Shown here one piece after another: positions 45,603 to 54,208 of a stretch of DNA of 64,000 nucleotides (within the stretch, counting starts at the first letter, position 1; every line of letters starts with the position of its first letter). Origin of the DNA: Usnea hakonensis (taxonomy: Eukaryota; Ascomycota; Lecanoromycetes; Lecanorales; Parmeliaceae); NCBI GenBank assembly GCA_013423325.1, contig BLJB01000268.1, positions 1-64,000 of the forward strand. The letters are read 5' to 3'. The position numbers and the translations under genes are program-made. A model generated the notes under the pieces. It was not told where the DNA came from. It searched no databases and worked only from the letters and a program-made list of their open reading frames with translations.

Positions 45603-47304
45603 AGCAGAGCACGACTGCAAATCTCCACAACCAAAACCCAACAGATTCGGAATCGAGCATCCCTTTTTATCAGGGGACGTGCGGCGAATCTTGAAAGTCC
45701 GCATAGGAGTGTGGGAGGGGGTGAGTTGATAAACGAGCGGCAAATTGGCGGAGGACCCGAGAGAACATAGACGGCCGGGGACTCAGTCAGAGGAATATTC
45801 ATCGAGAGTGATAGATCAGGATCTCGTGAAAAGACCAGGCGGGGCCGGCATCAGCGATTACAGAATACTGTATATCAACAGCATATGTTTTAGACCCAGC
45901 AATGAACCACTTTGATGTATATAAAATACATCATCAACCCCCTCCCTCCCTTCCCCTAAACCCCGAATCCAACCCACGACCTGTGTCATCCAACCCCCGT
46001 CATACACAGCGGCATCCAAATACTTTGCTCGTAATAGAGCTCTTTTAGCAGCAACTGGTATTGGCAAATCTGCCCAATTTTCCGGGGTTCCATCTACGGG
46101 TAGTATTGTTTTGGAGGGCGTGTGGATGGAGGTTTATTAAGCTTTATAAGTTGCTACGATGATATTGGTTTTGTTTTGGAGGGTGGGTGGATGGGGATAG
46201 GGGTTTACTTAAGGGATATAGAGTGTGTGGGTGGGAGATGTCATAGAGCTTCTTTCATTTCACTTCTCTGCTTGTTTCGGTTTTTTTTTGGGGGGTGGGG
46301 GGGGGGGTTTGTGTGTGGTTGGAGGAGTGAAGTGCGCTGGTTTGATATCTTGGGGAGGGGAGGGGAGGGGGGTATTTTTGTGGAGGTCATATGTTGTAGT
46401 GGATTTGTGGTGAGGGGGAGAGGGGATGGGGAAAAGGAATGGGGAAGTGAGATGGATATGGAAGAAAGGGTAGAATAGCATGGGATGCATCGTATTTGTT
46501 GGGTTGAGATGGGAAATATGGTGTGGAGTGGGCCTGATTGGGAGGGAAAGGGAACGAAAGTATGATTGGGGCAGAGTGTCGGAGGCGATTATTTTAGTAG
46601 TATAGGTAGTTTTGGATTATGCTACGGCTTCTATTATTTGAGGTGGAAGCGCGAGAAGGCTTGTCGCCAGCTTCTGTAGTCGTCCTGGTTTGATCCGAGA
46701 CGTAAGACGATACGAGATGTTTGGATTGTTTGGTATATCAGTGCTGCTTTGTGCGTATGTACGTCGAGTCTCAGATACGTGGAAATCAGTGTGAGGGTAT
46801 ATGATTCCGATTGAGATGTTTACTTTTAATTGAGGATTTTATTCGCAAGTCGCGCATGTTCGATTGAGTATATTTTTCGAATATTTCGAGATCGGATACG
46901 TAATCCCTCCGCGGGTTTTAGGAGACCGATGGCGAAAGCCACCAGTAAAGCATTGATGTTGGTGAGTATCCAAGTGAGATAGATGGATAGGAAGACACTT
47001 CTGCGTACGCTGTTGGCTGTTAAACACAGAAAGGAGATAGTATGACATCAAGACAGACAATTGAGAAGCACCGGACCTGGCCCAACTCCCCAGTACCGAC
47101 TTACGCAGAATTTCCATCAGTCCAGCCGCCTAAGCGACGCTCTTCCCCATGGGGTATGTATCAGAACTCTGCATCTAGCCTCAGCGACTGGTGCGCATGC
47201 GGCTAACGTCAGTTATGAGCCTCTATCTTGCATAATACACTTGACGCTTGGACTCATGTCAGGTCCCTTGCATGTCATAGCGATCCGAGCCTTCCTGATC
47301 CAAA
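45603..47304. other. intergenic
   Basis: About 1.7 kb. The plus strand at 46280-46440 is T/G- then G-rich (runs of 8-10 G), producing meaningless open frames. On the minus strand around 46110-45890 a short stretch reads TPENWADLPIPVAAKRALLR and could be a remnant exon; I cannot assign it. Confidence 0.5.
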
Positions 47305-50070
47305 ATGTTTCAGGCGCTTCATTTAGTATGGGTAATAAGAGACATGAAGGAAATCTTTTGGAAGAAGAAAGCAGACGACGAAACGGCTGCTACTGTTTGG
47401 GACAGGATGTCTCATCCTCGGGACTTCAAAAATGGATCACGCGATATTGGTGCTCCGCGGCCTCCACCATCTGGTCAGTGTGATGAAGATGACTGCTGCA
47501 GCGCGCAGCAAACGCGAGGCGAAAGACAATTCGCAATCAGCAGGATAGAGAAGCCATTGGACTTCCACAGCACCACCAGTCATGGATGCAATAGATCGGA
47601 TGCGCTGGATGATGTCGAAGAAGGTCCAAAATGCGCTGAACACGTAGTTCTCAAATTCCCAGGTTCCAACTGCCCGAGCTGCACGGGCAAGATTTCAAAA
47701 GCTTTCGAATCTTTGCCGGCCGTTTACAATTTGCAAATGAACACCATCCTTCTGCAGGCGGAATTCGACCTCGATCTCGACAAGTCATCAGTTCGCAATG
47801 TCATCAAATCGATAAAGAGGACAAGCGGGCGTACCTGTCAAAGAATCGGAGAGGGGTGGCAAGAATTGGAGGTTGTGGTGTCGGGAGCTTGTACGGACTT
47901 CGAGGCAGATGCTATGCTGCCTATTGGGGTCAAGGATGTGACGCGACTGAATAGACACACCTTTCTTGTCAAGTACGATGCAAATATCTTAGGCGCCCGA
48001 CAGCTCCTGAAGACTTTGAACACGAACGTTGACAAGCCAGTCACTTTGGCTCCTCCAAGATCTCATGACAAGGTGTCCACAACAATTCGAGCAACAGCAT
48101 ATATGACAGTCATTTCTTCAGTATTGACTATTCCCATACTAGTCCTGGCGTGGGCGCCACTCCCAAAGCACACAATCACATACGGGGCAGTGTCTCTTGC
48201 ACTTGCGACCGTTATTCAGATCGTCGTTGCTGGACCCTTCTATCCAAGAGCTTTCCGAAGCCTGATCAAGGACCGAGCAATCGATCTGGATTTGTTGGTC
48301 GTTTTGAGCACATCCATAACTTATGGATTTTCTGTTGCATCTCTCATTTGCGAGGTAAATGGCAGACGTCTTGTATCCGGGATCTACTTCGAAACTAGTG
48401 CCTTGCTTATAACGTTGATAATGATGGGACGATTGATGAGTGACTTTGCCTGCCATAGAGCTGTCAGCATTGGCTCCATCAGATCGTTGCAGGCGCGCTC
48501 CGCTCTTCTTGTCGATACCGCCGACACGTCTGGTGAGAAACGTCGGGACATTGATGCCCGTTTGTTGGAGCTTGGGGATAAATTTTGCGTAGAACCCAGC
48601 AGTTCCGTCACGACAGATGGCATTATTGTTTCTGGAGTATCCGAATTCGACGAATCTGTGTTAAATGGGGAGGCAACTTTGGTGGGGAAAGCAAAGGGTT
48701 CATCGGTCATCGCAGGGTCTGTCAATCGTGGCGATGTTGTCATTGTCCAAGTCACTCGACTACCAGGAGACAATACGATTGATGACATTGCGGGGATGGT
48801 CGAGGAGGTGACACATTCGAAGACCAAGGCCCAGCAGACTGCCGATGAGGTCGCCAGGTGGATTGTACCAGCCAGTGCAACGGTCGCTACTTTAACTTTG
48901 ATAATTTGGTTTACGATTAATTCATCGTATCGACACCAGTCAGTCAGCTCGGCAATCTTGAACGCCATTCCGTATGCCATCTCAGTACTAGTCGTGTGTT
49001 GTCCATGCGCCGTAGCCTTTGCTGTTCCTATGGTACTTGTCATCGCGAGTGGGGTTGGAGCAAAGCATGGTGTAATCTTCAGATCGGCGGAAGCAATGAG
49101 GGTGGCGAAAGGAGTGACCCATGTCGTCTTTGATAAGACCGGCACTCTGACTCAAGGCGGGTTATCGGTAGTGAGCGAAGAGTACTACTCTAAGACGCAA
49201 AGTTTGAGTTCTGCTCTTGTGGTCGCCCTTACAAGCCAGTCAGATCATCCAGTGTCGTTAGCAGTGTCTAAATACCTCCAAGCTGCAGGTGCCGAGCGCG
49301 CTGATGTCGCTGATGTCACTGATGTCACTGATGTCACATCAATAGTCGGTAAAGGCATTCAAGGAACGTATAACGGGCAGACAGTGCGCATTGGCAATGC
49401 TCGATGGCTCAGAGTAGAAGGTTTAGCACCTGTACGATCACTTCTTTCCAAGGATCTGACAGTCCTATGTGCCACACACGGAGACCAGCTTATTGCGGTC
49501 TTTGGGCTACAAGCTCCTCTGCGCGAAGATGCGAGCACTGTCGTTACCAATTTGGTCAAGCGAGGCATTGCTGTCTCAATTATGAGCGGAGACGAGATTG
49601 GTGCAGTGCACAAGGTCGCCACCAAGCTTGGCATCTCCCATGAACTTGTCAGAGCTAGGTGTACGCCACGGGAAAAGCAGCAGCACGTCAAGAGACTCAT
49701 GCAAGCTGCTAACAATATTGTTGTCTTTTGCGGCGACGGAGTCAACGATGCAGCCGCACTTTCTCAAGCCAGTGTTGGTGTGCACATGAACATTGGTTCC
49801 CGTACCGAATGGACCGCAGGGGACGCTGTTCTCATCCGACCTTCGCTGCTGGGTATTCTCGTTCTTATAGACCTGTCGCGAGACTCTTGCCACCAGATCG
49901 TTTTCAACTTCGTTTGGGCTGCATTGTACAACCTCTTTGCTATTCTGTTTGCTGCTGGCGCATTTGTTCGTGTACATTTGCCTCCTCAGTATGCTGGGCT
50001 TGGAGAGGCTGTGAGCGTCTTACCCGTGATCCTTGTTCCATTACAATTGCGATTGAGAAGTTATTTGTAG
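47305..50070 (+). CDS. P1B-type heavy-metal (Cu/Cd-class) ATPase
   Basis: Single exon, up to 921 residues; the true start may be one of the first Mets (1, 14 or 36) since the leader is not conserved. A Cys-rich patch (CDEDDCCSAQQ, near residue 59) precedes a heavy-metal-associated domain with FPGSNCPSCTGKI (near 120). Catalytic parts: CPC in VCCPCAVAFAVP (near 566), DKTGTLT (609), SDHPVSLAV (645), GDGVNDAAALSQ (810). The actuator loop, normally TGES/A-P, reads LNGEATLVGKAKGS (453): Thr to Asn and Pro to Leu. The single HMA, Cys-rich leader and CPC match fungal Crp/Pca1-type exporters that detoxify copper or cadmium at the plasma membrane. Metal choice cannot be read with certainty. Confidence 0.93.
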   Translation: MFQALHLVWVIRDMKEIFWKKKADDETAATVWDRMSHPRDFKNGSRDIGAPRPPPSGQCDEDDCCSAQQTRGERQFAISRIEKPLDFHSTTSHGCNRSDALDDVEEGPKCAEHVVLKFPGSNCPSCTGKISKAFESLPAVYNLQMNTILLQAEFDLDLDKSSVRNVIKSIKRTSGRTCQRIGEGWQELEVVVSGACTDFEADAMLPIGVKDVTRLNRHTFLVKYDANILGARQLLKTLNTNVDKPVTLAPPRSHDKVSTTIRATAYMTVISSVLTIPILVLAWAPLPKHTITYGAVSLALATVIQIVVAGPFYPRAFRSLIKDRAIDLDLLVVLSTSITYGFSVASLICEVNGRRLVSGIYFETSALLITLIMMGRLMSDFACHRAVSIGSIRSLQARSALLVDTADTSGEKRRDIDARLLELGDKFCVEPSSSVTTDGIIVSGVSEFDESVLNGEATLVGKAKGSSVIAGSVNRGDVVIVQVTRLPGDNTIDDIAGMVEEVTHSKTKAQQTADEVARWIVPASATVATLTLIIWFTINSSYRHQSVSSAILNAIPYAISVLVVCCPCAVAFAVPMVLVIASGVGAKHGVIFRSAEAMRVAKGVTHVVFDKTGTLTQGGLSVVSEEYYSKTQSLSSALVVALTSQSDHPVSLAVSKYLQAAGAERADVADVTDVTDVTSIVGKGIQGTYNGQTVRIGNARWLRVEGLAPVRSLLSKDLTVLCATHGDQLIAVFGLQAPLREDASTVVTNLVKRGIAVSIMSGDEIGAVHKVATKLGISHELVRARCTPREKQQHVKRLMQAANNIVVFCGDGVNDAAALSQASVGVHMNIGSRTEWTAGDAVLIRPSLLGILVLIDLSRDSCHQIVFNFVWAALYNLFAILFAAGAFVRVHLPPQYAGLGEAVSVLPVILVPLQLRLRSYL
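49306..49341 (+). repeat. in-frame GATGTCACT repeat in ATPase
   Basis: Four copies of a 9-nt unit (one diverged) encode DVADVTDVTDVT in the nucleotide-binding domain. The unit length keeps the frame, so copy number may vary between strains without breaking the protein. Confidence 0.85.
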
Positions 50071-51530
50071 TATTAGTCTCTCAAAAGTTTGCACAGAAGA
50101 GAATCCCGAAGCCAAGGTCCTTCTTGAGGATTGCAGGACAGACATGGTGAAGTCAAGATACGGAGAAATCAAATAAATAAGACAAAGATCTAGATATCAT
50201 CAGCGTAAAGACTTCAAGACTCTGAAAGGGACCGGGGGATATTGTATCTTGGGCATACATACTCTTTTCCAGGTCGGTCGTTCATCCTTGCGGCGCCCCA
50301 TGCCAAAGTCGAGGCCACACAGGAAGTGCCATATCAGACGTGAGAAAATGTCTCCTATGTGCCTTTTGAACCAGCGTACATAACGCCGTTAGTATGTATC
50401 TAGCTAGGTAAGGTATGCATTTGAGTACAGATCGAAGAAGAGATCTTGGAAAGGGAAAGAGGACACGCAAGTAAGGGTTAGGGTTGGTACGAGTACTAGC
50501 GGCTGTTTGGATTCTACAGCAACATATCATGGGCTGCACGTCAGAGCGACAGACAAATTCTTTATAATGGCTGTCTTGGAGCTAGGATGGGACGCTCGCC
50601 CAGTAGAAGATTGGAAGGAAACGATCTGGTTTCGTCGGAGCCTCGTTCTCCCCTCGCTTCAATTTTCCAACCCGGTTGCGTCTTAAATCGACTTGGGCTG
50701 TCGTGGCTGTGTGCATGTGAGTGCGACGTACGGGTGTCCTTCCATATTGTTTCACTTCTGTCCCTAACACCCTTGATAAATATATAAATGTCGCTCGATA
50801 GCGAATCGCTGACCCAGTTGAGTTCAGCCTTCTCCACCTTGACTCGTCCTCAGCTCTAGGGCTATAAGGCTCAATCTATATTAAGCTAGGCTTTCTTCCC
50901 ACAGGATTACCTGCTTTTCTCGCCCCCATTTCTCCATGCATGTAGCAATAGCGTCGCCTTGCTTCAACGAACTGTCATCACGTATTTTTAGACCGCCCCT
51001 CATCCGCAACGTGAATCTCCAAATTGCATTGGTGAACAAGGCGTTGCGCAACCCGCAGTGGTGAAACTTGTTTGGAAAGAAGGCGAGAAAATCTCACTGC
51101 GGTGGTCTCCAGCCTTGCCTTTGAGGCGGGACTGGGAGTGCTAAGTCGAAGGCTGAGATCCACCATATGCGTCGAACATGCGGCAGACTGTTGGGCCAAC
51201 CAAAGAGGACACAGTACGAAAGCCACCGCCATAAAAACCTAGGGCGTTTGTGTGACACCAAGGGTGTCATTCATCAGAAGGAAGACCCGCATGCATGGAA
51301 CGCTCGAGACTACACAGCCATCCAACGCGGAATTTCGTGATGCAACTTGTCAGCTTCTCTTACATGTATAAAGAACGTAGTAATTCTTTGCCCTTGATGA
51401 GCCTTTTTTGTTAGCCTCTCTGGGTCTGACGTCTTCCTTTTTCACTACTTCCCTTTCCTCTTGATTTCTTCGTCCTCTTAGTCGGGTACTGAATTATTAC
51501 AAGACAACTTATCACGCTTCAGAAACCAAA
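50071..51530. other. intergenic
   Basis: About 1.46 kb. No gene or RNA recognised. Bases 51390-51530 look like the leader of the next gene (CT-rich, then ACAAGACAACTT before the ATG). Confidence 0.6.
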
Positions 51531-52540
51531 ATGCATTCGCCACTCGTTGCTTCGATAACAGTGTTTTGGACCATTTGGACTGCCACAGCAGCGCCGAATG
51601 GCGGAATCTGTTACAACTCGAACCATGTCCAGGACCCCAACTCGTTTCCTTGCAACTCGGAAGCCGAAACCAGTTTCTGCTGCGCCGGAAACGATATATG
51701 TCTTAGCAATGGGCTTTGCGAACCGATCGGGGGTCATGGTTTGACGCCTTACTATACAAGCGGTTGTACCGACTATTCGTGGAATGCTCCTTCAACGTGC
51801 CCTGAAATCTGCAATAATAATAAAACAAGGCAAGCTGAACTTCAAACATTTAATAAAACTTAAAGAGAGGATACTAACTTGTCATCCCGTCTTAGTATGT
51901 CATACCGGAAGAACTTCCTTCTGTGAACACCACAAACTCACTATGAACAGATCCCTCCAACGGCAATGGTGTAGTGGGTTGTACAGATGGCAACTATTGC
52001 TGCTACGGACTAGATGATTCATCGTGCTGCTCCACGCCATCCCTGTTGTTTACCCTAGGTTCTGGCCCGGTGACAGCACAAACGACCATTCCAGCTTCCC
52101 TCACAAATGGCCCTTCCATCACAGCAGCTTCCCTCACTCCAAGCTCCGCTATAACATCTCTTCCTGTATCTTCCACGTCGTCAACAATCTCGGCTTCACC
52201 ATTCCTCACTCCCTCACCTTCGTCCACCGCGACCGTCGTCACGCCTTCTCCCAGTGCACCGCCCAGCAATAAGAATGTCGCCATCGGTGTAGGTGTCGGT
52301 GTTGGAGTACCTGCCACCTTAGCCGTTCTCGGAGCCTTGGCCTACCTGCTACGGCGTCGATCGAATGCCCTTCCTACAGGCCTAGAAAGTAAGAAAGAGC
52401 CTTACGTGAATATCGATGATGAAGGGGGATTCGAAATGGTAGGTGCAAGTGGAACGACGGCACAGGAGCTCCCCGAGCAGGGCCTTGTGGAGTTACAACA
52501 TGTGGCATCACCACAAACATCTGGCTTTGGAAAACATTAG
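51531..52540 (+). CDS. secreted Cys-rich, single-pass membrane protein
   Basis: Model: exons 51531-51828 and 51951-52540 separated by a proposed stwintron; 295 residues. A signal peptide (MHSPLVASITVFWTIWTATA) leads to a Cys-rich ectodomain of fungal type: GGICYNSNHV, SFCCAGNDICLSNGLC, SGCTDYSWNAPSTCPEIC, then across the splice GCTDGNYCCYGLDDSSCC. A Ser/Thr/Pro-rich stalk follows, then a Gly/Val transmembrane helix (NVAIGVGVGVGVPATLAVLG) ended by RRR, and a short cytosolic tail. The layout resembles wall-sensor-like or WSC/Mid2-type surface proteins, but no named domain can be claimed. A 190-bp tandem duplication begins inside the last codons. Confidence 0.75.
51829..51950 (+). other. putative stwintron with GC-AG internal intron
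   Basis: Internal intron 51830-51895 (66 nt): GCAAGC donor after AAG, perfect TACTAAC branch site, CTTAG acceptor. Its removal joins G51829 to T51896 and produces a GTATGT donor for an external intron (51829 plus 51896-51950, 56 nt) that ends in AACAG. The exons then join as ACA A|AT CCC TCC in frame. Other junction choices I tried meet a stop or lose the frame. The external branch site is not obvious, so this case is weaker than the one at 14093. Confidence 0.65.
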
Positions 52541-52860
52541 GAGGCTACGTCAAGAATGTTCTGATAAGGAAAGCTGGAAGGCAGTAGAGGGAGCTGGATG
52601 GCAAAAGCTGGTCGTTGTGTGCATTCCTGCTATCACTTTCCGCGTTACGATGAGACCGTACTTATTATATATAGATGGGCCTTGTGGAGTTACAGCATGT
52701 GGCATCACCGCAAACATCTGGCTTTGGAAAACATTAGGAGGCTATATCAAGAATTTTCTGATAAGGAAAGCTAGAAGGCAGCAGAGGGAGTTGGACAGCA
52801 AAAACACGTTCCTGCTATCACTTTCCGGGTTCCGATGAGATCATGCTTATTATATATAGA
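52480..52860. repeat. ~190-bp tandem duplication
   Basis: Unit 1 (52480-52676) and unit 2 (52677 to about 52860) align over nearly their full length, both starting GGGCCTTGTGGAGTTACA and ending TTATTATATATAGA, with scattered substitutions and one indel of about 10 nt. Unit 1 contains the last coding residues and stop of the upstream gene; unit 2 is an extra copy of that 3' end. Confidence 0.9.
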
Positions 52861-53182
52861 CGGACAGTAATTCAAATCTAATCCCTAGCTGCCTGTCCAG
52901 CGGACAGCACACACTACTCCACTTCCTCAATAATATCCTCTCTAAACACTTGCCCTTGTCAGCTCATCAGAGGAAGAAACAGACAGCAGCGGCAAACGGG
53001 GTTGTTGTAACAAGATTGTTCTTGCTATCTACGTATCTATATGTCCATCTGCTGCACCGCACCCTCTCCTCTCCTCTCCTCCCCTCCCCTCCCCTAACAC
53101 CCTCAGCCTCACTCACAGCCTCATCCTCACCCTCATCCTTACCCCTTTCCTATAACCTACCCACCCCACCTATCTACCCACC

Positions 53183-53184
<2 letters not shown>

Positions 53185-53224
<40 letters not shown>

Positions 53225-53290
53225 CCCCCCCCCCCTATCTCCCCCCCAACCCCCCCCCCCCTCTCTCCCCCTCCCCCCTCCCCCTTACCA
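53185..53290. repeat. poly-C tracts
   Basis: A run of 37 C (53185-53221) followed by further runs of 8-12 C separated by short AT interruptions. Confidence 0.95.
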
Positions 53291-53384
53291 ACCACACAAC
53301 AAAAAAACCCCAACCCCAACCCCAAGGGAAAATGGAAGCGGTGTCTTACTCACCTTATTCTAGGAGGGGAGAGGAGAGGAGAGG

Positions 53385-53515
53385 AGAGGAGAGTGGATTA
53401 GGTTAGCTTAGATGTAGTGAGGTATAGTAAGGTATAGTAAGGTAAAGAATGAGATAGTAAGATATGCTAAGATGTGCTAAGATATGCTAAAATAAAGAAT
53501 GAGATGAGATGGTGA
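53385..53515. repeat. degenerate short tandem repeats (AGGTATAGTA / AGATATGCTA)
   Basis: Ten-base units such as GGTATAGTAA and AGATATGCTA repeat imperfectly, with an AAAGAATGAGAT motif appearing twice. Preceded by GGAGA repeats at 53365-53392. Confidence 0.8.
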
Positions 53516-53720
53516 TGCTATACTTTTGGGGATTCAGTATAGACTGGACTAGGAGGTCTTGTATGTTGGAGATATGCGTGTGGAGAGGAGAGTGTGTTTG
53601 TGGATTGACGTTTTTTAGCGCGGCGCGCGTTGGGTTGGGTTGGGTTTGTTCTGTGTGGGGGGGGGGGGTTTTGGGTCGGTTTAGTTTGGGTTGGTTTTGT
53701 GCTGGAGGGGGGATATGGAG

Positions 53721-53751
53721 GAATGGATGGATGGATGGATGGATGGATGGG
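53721..53751. repeat. (GGAT)n microsatellite
   Basis: About six to seven copies of GGAT/GATG. Confidence 0.9.
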
Positions 53752-54141
53752 GAGATTGGTGTTGGAGGGGTTACGTATGATTATGGTGATGACTGGGGGA
53801 GAGGTGGGATGGAAGGAGGCGGGGCGTGTATACTTTTGGTATATATAGGCAAGAATGAAAAGCGATATTGGGACCAGACAACGAAGATACTTCTACAACC
53901 TTCCCCCTCCTCCACAGCCTGTTGGTCATGGGGCATGGGAGATGTGTTTGCTGTGCAGGCATGTATGTTCCTTAGGTTCCTTAGATTGAAGGACTCCAGG
54001 AACTTGTAGCTGTACTGCAGCGACGCCAAGGTAAGTAATTGTCAAAACCAAGCTTCGCACTCCACCATTTCCCCGGCGGGAAAGAATTCTCCATCACGAA
54101 ATTCGATATCTAATCTATCTTCCTCTGCCAGTCATTCGTAG

Positions 54142-54208
54142 CCCCCCCCCCCCCCCCCCCCCCCTCCCCCCCCCCCCCCNNGTCATTCCTATCCCCCCCC
54201 CCCCCCCC
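54142..54208. repeat. poly-C with 2-base gap
   Basis: C-runs on both sides of two undetermined bases at 54180-54181. The flank GTCATTC-x-TA-x-CCCC occurs both before (54131) and after (54182) the gap. Confidence 0.9.

Noticed and set aside
46122..46490. Gly/Trp-rich frame (plus) and Pro/His-rich frame (minus)
   Set aside because: Both derive from G-rich low-complexity DNA.
52443..52838. 131-codon frame spanning the tandem duplication
   Set aside because: It overlaps the end of the Cys-rich membrane gene in another frame and exists because of the duplication.
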